Source: Phyllobacterium pellucidum (GTDB lineage Bacteria; Pseudomonadota; Alphaproteobacteria; Rhizobiales; Rhizobiaceae). Taken from it: 64,000 nucleotides of DNA. Positions 8,861 through 16,787 of this stretch are shown in pieces; position 1 is the first letter of the stretch; every line of letters begins with the position of its first letter. The stretch spans positions 145,940 to 209,939 of the forward strand of contig NZ_JABUMX010000006.1 in assembly GCF_013327855.1 (NCBI RefSeq), read 5' to 3'. The translations under genes and the position numbers were made by a program. A model generated the notes under the pieces. The model had not been told where the DNA came from. It did not search any database and was given only the letters and a program-made list of their open reading frames with translations.

Positions 8861-8963
8861 TTGCTTATTCTTTACATAATCTCAAAAATCGGGCCCACCG
8901 CTATGATATCGTCTTTCGAACTCGGCGCAAGCGCGATGCGTGACGAAATAGGGAGGAATGCCA
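8861..8963. promoter_or_regulatory. Divergent spacer of the C1 gene cluster
   Basis: This 103-bp spacer separates the minus-strand beta-RFAP synthase run from the plus-strand dehydratase-like gene and fhc operon, so promoters for both directions are expected here. I see no clear consensus -35/-10 pair. A GGGAGG ribosome binding site at 8951-8956 serves the plus-strand gene. Confidence 0.4.
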
Positions 8964-9353
8964 ATGACCGATGAACCGAAGATCAAGAAACGCGTCTATT
9001 CCGAAAGCGAAATCGTCGCAAAGCTCAAGGAAGAACTGCCTCACTGGCGCTATGAGAACGGTTGGATTCGCCGCAAATACAAAACGCATAGCTGGAAGTC
9101 GACATTGATGGTCATCAACACGATCGGTCATCTCGCGGAGGCCGCATGGCATCATCCGGATCTTAAGGCGTCCTATGCCTGGGTCGAGGTCCTGCTCCAG
9201 AATCACGCGGCCAAAGGCATTACCGACAAGGACTTCGAACTCGCAAAGAAGATCGAAAGTGTGGTCCAGTGGCAACCCGGCAAGGAGACGGGATCGCTGG
9301 AAGGAACGCCGCAAACAGACCAGCGCTTTGCCTATATAAAATACGACGATTGA
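8964..9353 (+). CDS. Pterin-4a-carbinolamine dehydratase-like protein
   Basis: The 129-residue product matches the PCD/DCoH fold: GWIRRKYKTHSWKSTLMVIN, then the active-site-like EAAWHHPDLKASYAWVEVLL, and a NHAAKGITDKDFELAKKIE end. The family normally dehydrates 4a-hydroxy-tetrahydrobiopterin, but members also occur inside H4MPT clusters, where the substrate is not established. The start at 8964 is preferred to the ATG at 8958 because GGGAGG at 8951-8956 then has normal spacing. The gene lies 74-83 bp before fhcB and probably shares its promoter. Confidence 0.82.
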   Translation: MTDEPKIKKRVYSESEIVAKLKEELPHWRYENGWIRRKYKTHSWKSTLMVINTIGHLAEAAWHHPDLKASYAWVEVLLQNHAAKGITDKDFELAKKIESVVQWQPGKETGSLEGTPQTDQRFAYIKYDD

Positions 9354-9427
9354 CCGCGTGATTTTTGCCTGGCGTCAGGGTTCACAATCGAAAAAGAAGT
9401 AGCTAAGTTAATCTTGGCACCAGAAAG

Positions 9428-10528
9428 ATGCGGAATATGTCGGTTGCATGGATTGGCAGCCAGCCGGTATCCTTGATGGATGCGATACAGAACGTTGCAA
9501 AGCTTCTGGTATCAAGCCGCTGTCCAGTATTCACCATAGATGCGGATGTGCATGGTACGCGCAGTGCGATTGCACTCGCGGAAAGAGTTGGTGGCGCCTT
9601 CGATCATATCCATGGCGACACGCTCGCAAGGGAGGTGGCGCTGTTCGCCGATCAAGGCGCCATGATCACGACGCCGGGTGAGACGCGGCGCCGTTCCAGC
9701 CTCGTCGTTCTCGTCGGTGACATTCCCGTTGCCCATCATGAACTCCTCCTCCATCTGGCAGGATCCAATCCTGATCTCGGCGATCGCAACAAGCGGGTCT
9801 GGTTTCATGTCGAGGGCGCATTGGAGCCCCCCTCAGACGCGGGTCGCCTCCATCGCAAGCTCAGACCCGTTGCGATCGGCGGGGAGGGCCTCGGACTTTC
9901 GGGCGTGCTCGCTGCCCTGCGCGCGGATTTGCTTGGGCGAAATCAGACTGGTTCGCTGGCAAATGTAGATCGTCTGAAGAGCGCGCTCGGCAAGAGCCGG
10001 TTTCCGGTCTTCGTCTTTTCCGGCGCGATGAATTCGCCGGACCTTGCCATGCTCCAGGGACTTGTGGCCGACCTCAACAAGCAAGGTCGCGCCAGCAGTC
10101 TGTTTCTTCCCACGGACGATGATGCCTGGGGTACCGCCCTCACATCACTGTGGATGACCGGTTTTCCGCCCCGTACAGGATTTTCCGATAGCCTCCCAAG
10201 CTATGACCCCGTGCGATGGGACACCCAGCGTATGGTTCGCGACAAGGAAGCGGACCTTCACGTCTGGGTGTCCGCACGGGGAACAATGCCCCCGAAAGGC
10301 AGGATCGGGTTGGTCTCTTTGAGCCGGACGGAAAAGCGGACGGAAGGGGCTGCCGTGACGATATCGGTCGGCAGGGCGGGAGTCGATCATGACGGGGTTG
10401 CCTTCTCAAGCAGGATCGGCACGTTTCATTCGCTGACGGCTTCGGCACCGTCCGAATTGCCGAGCATAGCAAGCGTGCTGCAGCAGCTTGCGCTTGTTTT
10501 TCCCGGGCGAATGGGTCTGCCATGCTGA
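9428..10528 (+). CDS. fhcB: Formyltransferase/hydrolase complex subunit B
   Basis: FhcB is the bacterial relative of the formylmethanofuran dehydrogenase B subunit and part of the Fhc complex that releases formate from the formyl carrier. The 366-residue product matches the family in SSRCPVFTIDADVHGTRSAI and in the central GDIPVAHHELLLHLAGSNP stretch. Bacterial FhcB proteins are shorter than archaeal ones and lack the molybdenum/tungsten site, so the complex hydrolyses rather than oxidises; the length fits this. The ATG at 9437 is an equally possible start. It overlaps fhcA by 7 bp. Confidence 0.9.
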   Translation: MRNMSVAWIGSQPVSLMDAIQNVAKLLVSSRCPVFTIDADVHGTRSAIALAERVGGAFDHIHGDTLAREVALFADQGAMITTPGETRRRSSLVVLVGDIPVAHHELLLHLAGSNPDLGDRNKRVWFHVEGALEPPSDAGRLHRKLRPVAIGGEGLGLSGVLAALRADLLGRNQTGSLANVDRLKSALGKSRFPVFVFSGAMNSPDLAMLQGLVADLNKQGRASSLFLPTDDDAWGTALTSLWMTGFPPRTGFSDSLPSYDPVRWDTQRMVRDKEADLHVWVSARGTMPPKGRIGLVSLSRTEKRTEGAAVTISVGRAGVDHDGVAFSSRIGTFHSLTASAPSELPSIASVLQQLALVFPGRMGLPC

Positions 10529-12156
10529 TCCGTCTCGTGGGGGGAGACGTGATAGATCCGGTCAATGGTACAAGTGGCCGCCGTGACCTGTGGATCAGGG
10601 ACGGTGTTATCGTGGAAGCTCCCGAGGGCGGCGCAGCAGACGAAACCCACGATGTATCCGGTTGCATCGTCATGGCGGGCGCAATCGACATTCACTCGCA
10701 TATCGGCGGCGGCAATGTGAATACCGCGCGTCTGCTGCTGCCCGAGCAACACGCAGCGCATCAGCCACGCCCGGCAAACACCCCGCTTTCCAGTGCGGGC
10801 TGGTCGACCTATCAGACCGGATGCCTCTACGCTCAGATGGGCTTTACCACGGTCGTGGAGCCGGCCATGGCCCCGAGCACCGCCCTTCACACGCATCTCG
10901 AGCTTGCCGACATACCCATCATCGACAAGGCGACGCTCGCCATTCTCGGCAATGACGATTTTACCCTTTCGCTGCTGCGCGATGAAAAATCAACGGCCAT
11001 GCTCGACGATTATGTTGCTTGGATCGTCGCTTCTTCCCGTGCGCTGGGCGTCAAGGTAATCAACGCCGGCGCAGCCGCAGCGTTTAAGGACAATGTGCGA
11101 TCGTTTTCGTTTGACGACGTCGTACCGGAGTATGGTTTGACCTCGCGCAGCATCGTCAAGGCGCTGCAGGCATCGGTCACGCGGCTCGGCATTCCGCATC
11201 CCTTGCATGTCCATTGCAACAATCTCGGCATAGCAGGGAGCGCCGACACGGCCGCGGCGACGATTGCTGCAACGGAAGGCACGCCCCTGCATCTGGCGCA
11301 TCTGCAGTTCTATGGCTACGGGACCGAAGGCAAGCGCAAGTTCTCGTCCGAGGCCGCGCGGCTTGCGGAACTTGTCAACGGCAACCCCGACGTGACGATC
11401 GATATCGGCCAGGTGATGTTCGGCCAGACGGTGACGATTTCTTCTGACGTTATGCGCCAGTTCTCGGCACTCGGTAATGCAAATCCGAAGAAATCCGTCA
11501 TTATCGACGGTGACGGCAATAGCGGTGGCGGCATTGTTCCCTACCGTTACAAGCACGACTATTATGGCTCGCTGCAGTGGGCGGTAGGGCTCGAGCTCTT
11601 TCTCCTCATTACCGATCCATGGCGCGTGTTCTTTACGACCGATCATCCCAACGGTGCGCCCTTTACCGCCTATCCGGAATTGTTTGAACTGCTGATGAGT
11701 GCCGAGGCGCGAGACGCCAAGGCGACCGAGCTCAATGCCGGGGCATTGGAGCTGACGACGCTGGCTTCGGTTCGGCGCGAATACACTTTCGAGGAGATCG
11801 CCATCATGACGCGGGCCGCGCCGGCAAAGCTTCTTGGCCTCAAGGATCGGGGCCATCTCGCGGCGGGTGCGATCGCCGATATTGCCGTTTACAGGCGCGG
11901 CAAGGACATCGCGAAGATGTTCCGCGAAGCCGCGCTCGTCTTCAAGAACGGCGAGGTGGTCGTCAAGAACGGCAAGGTGACCAAATACCGTTGGGGCAAG
12001 GCGTTGCGGCTCAATCCGCCGGCGGACAAGGCCATGGTAAAACGCATGCGGGACTATCACGACGAGCGCTACGGCCTGTCGCTGGAGTGGTTCACCTTTG
12101 CTGATACCGCGATTGCCCGCGAAGAGCCGTTTGCGGAGGTTTCATGCAAGAGCTGA
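10522..12156 (+). CDS. fhcA: Formyltransferase/hydrolase complex subunit A (formylhydrolase)
   Basis: FhcA is an amidohydrolase-fold zinc enzyme that hydrolyses the formyl group from the carrier to formate. The 544-residue product carries the metal-binding IDIHSHIGGGNV motif (His58 and His60) and a lysine at residue 178, the position I recall for the carboxylated lysine of archaeal FwdA. HCNNLG near residue 231 and TTDHPNG near residue 374 supply further ligands. Its ATG overlaps the fhcB stop by 7 bp, and its end overlaps fhcD by 13 bp, so the four fhc genes are translationally coupled. Confidence 0.95.
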   Translation: MLIRLVGGDVIDPVNGTSGRRDLWIRDGVIVEAPEGGAADETHDVSGCIVMAGAIDIHSHIGGGNVNTARLLLPEQHAAHQPRPANTPLSSAGWSTYQTGCLYAQMGFTTVVEPAMAPSTALHTHLELADIPIIDKATLAILGNDDFTLSLLRDEKSTAMLDDYVAWIVASSRALGVKVINAGAAAAFKDNVRSFSFDDVVPEYGLTSRSIVKALQASVTRLGIPHPLHVHCNNLGIAGSADTAAATIAATEGTPLHLAHLQFYGYGTEGKRKFSSEAARLAELVNGNPDVTIDIGQVMFGQTVTISSDVMRQFSALGNANPKKSVIIDGDGNSGGGIVPYRYKHDYYGSLQWAVGLELFLLITDPWRVFFTTDHPNGAPFTAYPELFELLMSAEARDAKATELNAGALELTTLASVRREYTFEEIAIMTRAAPAKLLGLKDRGHLAAGAIADIAVYRRGKDIAKMFREAALVFKNGEVVVKNGKVTKYRWGKALRLNPPADKAMVKRMRDYHDERYGLSLEWFTFADTAIAREEPFAEVSCKS

Positions 12157-13052
12157 GCCGCAATGGGGTCGTTATCGACGATACATTTGCCGAGGCCTTC
12201 GGCATGCGGGCCACCGCAATCCTCATTACGGCGCCGACACTGACGTGGGCTCGTCAGGCAGCGATCACCATGACCGGCTTTGCGACGTCCGTGATCGGCT
12301 GCGGATGTGAGGCCGCCATCGATATGGACTTGCCGGAGACCCAAACACCGGATGGCCGGCCGGGCTGCCGCGTCATGATCTTCGCAATGAGTACTGACGA
12401 TCTGCAGAAACAGCTCAAGACCCGGCTCGGCCAATGTGTGCTGACCTCGCCGGGGAGCGCGTGTTTCGCCGCGCTCGACGGAACAGTGCGGCTCGACCTT
12501 GGCAATTCGCTGCGCTATTTCGGCGACGGCTGGCAAATCTCGAAGAAGTTCGGCGACCGCCACTACTGGCGCGTGCCGGTCATGGATGGCGAATTTCTGT
12601 GCGAAGCGACGACGGGCCTTACCAAGAATGCAGTCGGCGGCGGCAACCTGCTTTTCCTTGCGGCGGACAATGCCAAGGCGCTGCACGCCGCCGAGCGAGC
12701 GGTCGCCGCCATCGAAAAAGTGCCGGGTGCAATCATGCCGTTCCCAGGCGGTATCGTTCGGTCTGGCTCGAAAGTCGGCGGGAAATACAAGGGCATGATG
12801 GCTTCGACCAACGATGCTTTTGCGCCGACGCTGCGCGGCGTGGTGAATTCCTCACTCACGGCGGACGTCAACGCCGTTTTGGAGATCGTCATCGACGGCG
12901 AAACCAGCGATGCGGTTGCCGCAGCGATGCGCGCCGGACTGAAGGCGGCGATCGATCTTGGCCCGAAGCGCGGGGCGCTGCGGATCAGTGCTGGCAATTA
13001 TGGCGGCAAGCTTGGCAAGTTTCACTATCATCTGAAGGACTTGTTGCCATGA
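12144..13052 (+). CDS. fhcD: Formyltransferase/hydrolase complex subunit D (formyltransferase)
   Basis: FhcD (Ftr homologue) moves the formyl group from formyl-H4MPT to the methanofuran-like carrier. The 302-residue product matches formylmethanofuran:H4MPT formyltransferases throughout, for example GVVIDDTFAEAFGMRATAIL at the N-terminus, TGFATSVIGCGCEAAID near residues 44-60 and FPGGIVRSGSKVGGKYKGM near residues 200-219. It overlaps fhcA by 13 bp and fhcC by 4 bp. Confidence 0.95.
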   Translation: MQELSRNGVVIDDTFAEAFGMRATAILITAPTLTWARQAAITMTGFATSVIGCGCEAAIDMDLPETQTPDGRPGCRVMIFAMSTDDLQKQLKTRLGQCVLTSPGSACFAALDGTVRLDLGNSLRYFGDGWQISKKFGDRHYWRVPVMDGEFLCEATTGLTKNAVGGGNLLFLAADNAKALHAAERAVAAIEKVPGAIMPFPGGIVRSGSKVGGKYKGMMASTNDAFAPTLRGVVNSSLTADVNAVLEIVIDGETSDAVAAAMRAGLKAAIDLGPKRGALRISAGNYGGKLGKFHYHLKDLLP

Positions 13053-13864
13053 AAGCCATGACCTTCACCCTGCTGTCCGAGCCCGAGGAGCGCCTTGATC
13101 TCTCCGTCCTTACGCCAACAGGCATATCAGGGCTCTCGCTCGCACAGATTGAAAGTGTGCGCGTCGGTACAAGCCGCAAACCAGCCGTCGTCGGCGACCT
13201 TTTCAAATTGGCCGGAAAAGATGCCGAAAACCTCATCGTCGAGGGCGGAAGCGCCCGGTTCGACCGTGTCGGGGCCGGTATGGGTGCTGGCAGTCTGCGC
13301 GTTGTTGGAAATGTCGGGAGCCAGGCCGGCCGCAAGATGTCCGGCGGATCGCTGCTGATCGAAGGGAACGCTGGCGATCATTTGGGATCTGGCATGGCTG
13401 GCGGGCGAATCGAACTTACGGGCAACGCTGGCGATCACGTTGCCGCACCGCTTGCCGGCGAGCTTGCAGGCATGGAAGGCGGTGTCCTCATTGTTCGCGG
13501 CAGGGCCGGCAATTACGCCGGCGACCGGTTGCGTCGTGGCACGGTGGCAATCGCCAAGGGCTGCGGCGATCATGTGGGCTATCGCATGATCGCAGGAACC
13601 ATCGTGGTTACGGGCAAGGTCGGTGCAATGCCGGGCTACCTTATGAAACGCGGCTCGTTGCTCTTTGACCGCCACCCCGAGGCACTGTCGCCGACCTTCA
13701 TCCCTTGCGGGCGGCCGGATATCGCTTTTTCCGGCCTTTTCGACCGCTACCTCATCGCGGAAGGCATCCTCGACCGCCCCCTGTTTGGCAACAGGCCCGG
13801 GAAATATGCGGGCGACAATTCCGTGTCGGGCAAGGGCGAGATCCTGTATCGCAGCGCGCGCTAG
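13049..13864 (+). CDS. fhcC: Formyltransferase/hydrolase complex subunit C
   Basis: FhcC is the structural subunit related to FwdC/FmdC and to the C-terminal domain of glutamate synthase. The 271-residue product has the expected right-handed beta-helix built on repeated G-x-x-G-x-x-x-G units, for example GGSLLIEGNAGDHLGSGMAG and GGRIELTGNAGDHVAAPLAG near residues 100-145. The ATG overlaps the fhcD stop (ATGA). It ends the fhcBADC operon 13 bp before a convergent gene. Confidence 0.94.
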   Translation: MKAMTFTLLSEPEERLDLSVLTPTGISGLSLAQIESVRVGTSRKPAVVGDLFKLAGKDAENLIVEGGSARFDRVGAGMGAGSLRVVGNVGSQAGRKMSGGSLLIEGNAGDHLGSGMAGGRIELTGNAGDHVAAPLAGELAGMEGGVLIVRGRAGNYAGDRLRRGTVAIAKGCGDHVGYRMIAGTIVVTGKVGAMPGYLMKRGSLLFDRHPEALSPTFIPCGRPDIAFSGLFDRYLIAEGILDRPLFGNRPGKYAGDNSVSGKGEILYRSAR

Positions 13865-13877
13865 CCTCCGGACGATA

Positions 13878-14579
13878 CTATGAAGCCTTCCGCGCCGGCC
13901 GGGTTTCGACGATACGCGGCCGTTGAAAGCGGATGCGCCCCTTGTCAGGTTCAGCCTTACGCGCTTCCTTGCGGCTGATGACGATACGGGCATCGGTTTC
14001 GATGCGGAATACGAGCCCTTGCGTGGCGATCAGCTTGAAGTTCTCGGGGTCGAACTTTTTTCCGGCCGTCACCATGACAGGCTTGAGTTCGCTCACGCGC
14101 TTCGCATCCCCCTTGCTGAACTCCACCGTGACGGAACCCTTCGCACTGCCGAGTTTGTTCTCGATGCCGTACCGGGTTGGCTCGAGCAGGGTTAGGGCAA
14201 AAATATCGCCTTTCGTCAGACGTGTGCTGTCAAAGCTCGCCTGCTTGCCTTCGCCAACATGTACCGACCATCCCGTGCCGGATGTCGTGTGAAAGACGAC
14301 ATAGCCCTTTGACGACACAGGTTGGCCGGCTTCCGTGCCGCAGCAACAGCCATCTTTCGAGCCTTGCTGGGTCTTGGCGAGATCAATGTCGAGTTGCATC
14401 GAGGTCGCATCGTCGCGAACCTCGAAACTGACATTTCCCATGTGCTTTCCGTCTTTGCGCACGGTTGCCGAATAGATCCCGGCGACCGTGAACTGATGGA
14501 CAATGCTGGTGGTGAGCCCAAGCGCCCCGCTGTCAAAAACGGTAGCCTCGAACAATTGCCGGTTGAGGGTCGCTAACAT
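13878..14579 (-). CDS. Unknown protein, third gene of a three-gene operon
   Basis: I do not recognise this 233-residue protein. The N-terminal 60 residues contain a beta-sandwich-like stretch, FTVAGIYSATVRKDGKHMGN, that resembles bacterial Ig-like repeats. A cluster of three cysteines, CCCG, lies at residues 78-80. The C-terminal 40 residues are very basic. No signal peptide or membrane segment is visible. It starts 4 bp after the middle gene, so the two are surely co-transcribed. It converges on fhcC with a 13-bp gap. Confidence 0.75.
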   Translation of the reverse strand: MLATLNRQLFEATVFDSGALGLTTSIVHQFTVAGIYSATVRKDGKHMGNVSFEVRDDATSMQLDIDLAKTQQGSKDGCCCGTEAGQPVSSKGYVVFHTTSGTGWSVHVGEGKQASFDSTRLTKGDIFALTLLEPTRYGIENKLGSAKGSVTVEFSKGDAKRVSELKPVMVTAGKKFDPENFKLIATQGLVFRIETDARIVISRKEARKAEPDKGRIRFQRPRIVETRPARKAS

Positions 14580-14583
14580 CGTT

Positions 14584-15522
14584 TCATCCTATATCTGCTT
14601 CCAGAATCATCTCGACATCGTTGTTGAAGACGTTGAGTTTCCGGATCGGGATCTTGACGGGCATGAGCATGGAGGGACCGAAATTGTTCGGGTTGGTGGT
14701 TCCCGGCAGCAATGGGTAGGGATCTTCGATCGCCGTCAGCGGAGTTATGTCGCCGAAATAATCGATGATGTACTGGGCGATGATGTCGAGCAGTCCGAAG
14801 CTGACATTCAGAAGGTCCGAGATCCATTCCTGAATATCGTCAGGAATGTCGAGGATCGCCCGAACGAGATCGATGACCGGCCCGAGTATCCCCTTCACGA
14901 TATCCCTCGCCCAGCCGGGAAGGAAAAAGAGAAGGTTGTCGACCGCTGCGTTGACCGCTGCCTCCAGCAAGTCGCCGACTGTATCGCCGACATCGATAGG
15001 GTCGATATCGACAATCGGATCATCGAAGAACAGACGCCATTCGCTCGCCAGGGAAGGCACGGCGTCCTGGGCATCCCAGGCGTTCATCCCGGGTGGACGC
15101 GCCGGATTGTCAAAATGGCGCATGACAAGGCGCCCGGTCAGCGACACTTCCGAAACGAGCCCGCCGAGCGGCAGCGTGATGGCGATATCGGGATCGTCAT
15201 CGAAGATGCAGATTTTCGGCAGGCGAAGGGCACAGCCGAATGGCGTCGGGATGATGCACCAGCCGCCAATGCAGATGCTCGGTATATCGATGCCAAGCGA
15301 CAGGTCGAGCTTGTCCCATTTGATGTCGAGTTCGTCGATCTTTACCGTATTGTCGCCGCGAAGATCGACATTGCCGTTCTCAAGGTGGAAGGCGACGTCA
15401 TAACTTGCTGTGAAAGGTCCAAAGTCGGCGCTGTCAGCGTCCGCAAAGGTGAAGTTGTCGCGGATGGCATTGAAGAGGCGAACGAAACTCGCTTCGGAAG
15501 CGGCAATGGTGAGGTTGGCCAT
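14584..15522 (-). CDS. Unknown protein with beta-rich N-half and amphipathic helical C-half, second gene of operon
   Basis: This 312-residue protein is not one I recognise. The N-terminal half alternates short beta-like strands, such as VKIDELDIKWDKLDLSLGID, and has four cysteines at about 84, 89, 97 and 105 in a hydrophobic stretch. The central part, about residues 150-250, is rich in Asp and large hydrophobics and reads as amphipathic or membrane-interacting helices (NLLFFLPGWARDIVKGILGP). There is no signal peptide. The layout of strands followed by amphipathic helices recalls lipid-binding TULIP-like proteins, which is only a guess. It starts 1 bp after the upstream gene stops. Confidence 0.78.
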   Translation of the reverse strand: MANLTIAASEASFVRLFNAIRDNFTFADADSADFGPFTASYDVAFHLENGNVDLRGDNTVKIDELDIKWDKLDLSLGIDIPSICIGGWCIIPTPFGCALRLPKICIFDDDPDIAITLPLGGLVSEVSLTGRLVMRHFDNPARPPGMNAWDAQDAVPSLASEWRLFFDDPIVDIDPIDVGDTVGDLLEAAVNAAVDNLLFFLPGWARDIVKGILGPVIDLVRAILDIPDDIQEWISDLLNVSFGLLDIIAQYIIDYFGDITPLTAIEDPYPLLPGTTNPNNFGPSMLMPVKIPIRKLNVFNNDVEMILEADIG

Positions 15523-15523
15523 T

Positions 15524-16342
15524 TCAGATCACCTCCAGGTTGATGAATGCCTTCAGCTGGTCGTCCTCGATTGCCGGATTGTTCGGAACCGCCGCCGAGA
15601 TCGGCGTTGGCTTGACGACGACGCTCACGACGTTCTTGATGATTTCCAGCGGCGCCCGTTCGAGCAGGATGCGGAGTTTTGGGATGAGGCCGAGCTTCAG
15701 CATCATCTCCAGATAGCATTCCAGTATCGCCTCGAGTTCGTCGGGGCGTATATCGACAATCTCGATCCGGTCGAGAAACGGCTCCAGGTAGGGCTTGCCG
15801 TTGTAGAAGCGGATCCGCACTCCGCCCACGGCGAAGACTTCAAGACAGAAGCACATCAGGCTGCGCACAGGCAGCGGTCGCGGCGGTACCGGATCCCGGC
15901 CTTTGTCATCGCGGTCGGGTTTGTCCTTGGGAGGATCAATTAGCCTGTCGACAGGGAAATCACGCGGGCAGCCAAGACCAAGGCATACCCCGAGCGCCAT
16001 TGCGAAGCGTTGCGGCGCGAGCTTTCCGAGTTCCGGGGGTAGGGCAATCCCTTTGCCTGGGTGAAAGTCGATCTTGGCCTCGGTGACCTGAACGGCCAGT
16101 TCCATGGCGAAGTTGGTCCCCGGTATTTGCAGCGGGTCGATGCGCGTCATCAGTGGATTGTTGCGTTGGGCAACGACGGGGTGCGCATCGATTTGCCGGC
16201 ACAGCAGCCCAGGGTTGGCGATGACGCCAAGCGAAGCATAATTGAACAATGACGGCCGCTGCCGGCGCACGTGTCCTATCACTGCATTGAACGCATCTTC
16301 TTGAAACGAGGCGAAGATGTCGCAATTATCCGTAAATGCCAT
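15524..16342 (-). CDS. Unknown protein, first gene of three-gene operon
   Basis: The 272-residue product has no family I can name. It opens with TDNCDIFASFQEDAFNAVIG and RRQRPSLFNYAS, looks strand-rich to about residue 180, has a proline- and charge-rich linker near residues 135-160, a CFCLEVF cysteine pair near residue 164, and ends in an amphipathic helix followed by a VPNNP stretch and a hydrophobic strand. The order of parts resembles that of the next gene's product, so the two may be distant paralogues. Start 16342 is chosen because GAGGGGG lies 7 bp upstream; a longer frame to 16597 has no such site. Confidence 0.78.
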   Translation of the reverse strand: MAFTDNCDIFASFQEDAFNAVIGHVRRQRPSLFNYASLGVIANPGLLCRQIDAHPVVAQRNNPLMTRIDPLQIPGTNFAMELAVQVTEAKIDFHPGKGIALPPELGKLAPQRFAMALGVCLGLGCPRDFPVDRLIDPPKDKPDRDDKGRDPVPPRPLPVRSLMCFCLEVFAVGGVRIRFYNGKPYLEPFLDRIEIVDIRPDELEAILECYLEMMLKLGLIPKLRILLERAPLEIIKNVVSVVVKPTPISAAVPNNPAIEDDQLKAFINLEVI

Positions 16343-16787
16343 GTTGGTTCCCCCTCGAATGGCAGTCGCAGCAAAGCACAGGCGGCCGAATCGCTCTCCG
16401 CGAGATGAATGAAGATTATCTTGCGATGCTGCTAGAAGTCGTTGGCGGGACGGGACCGCCTTGCGCTGTGAAATAATCTGTGGAATATTTACAGCTGCAG
16501 GTTGAATATGGGATGTACGCTCGTTTGTCTCAAATAATACATCGTAGTGCGTTTGATCTATCAATGTTATGAGAAAATATACTGACAGTCGAACCAAATA
16601 ATGGGCTAATCGGTAATCAGTTGGGGTTATATATTTAGCTAATCGGCTTTGTCCGTACGGAGTTCCCGCGGTCTTGGAGCAAGTTGGCGCATCGGAGCCA
16701 TTGCTCCGATTATCTAGGGTTGCTGTGGAAAAATTCTCTCGCAGCGCTATACTCGCGCAAGATAAGACAGTTCAGCGGCAAAGTGGG
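16343..16787. promoter_or_regulatory. AT-rich divergent spacer with direct repeats
   Basis: This 445-bp stretch holds no gene I can support. It is much richer in A+T than its surroundings and separates the unknown three-gene operon from a LuxR-type regulator, so it should carry both promoters. Two copies of GCTAATCGG are found at 16605-16613 and 16638-16646, exactly 33 bp apart, and are candidate operator half-sites. Confidence 0.5.

Noticed and set aside
10990..12060. Long minus-strand frame opposite fhcA
   Set aside because: FhcA is certain on the plus strand; the opposite frame has no motif and no ribosome binding site.
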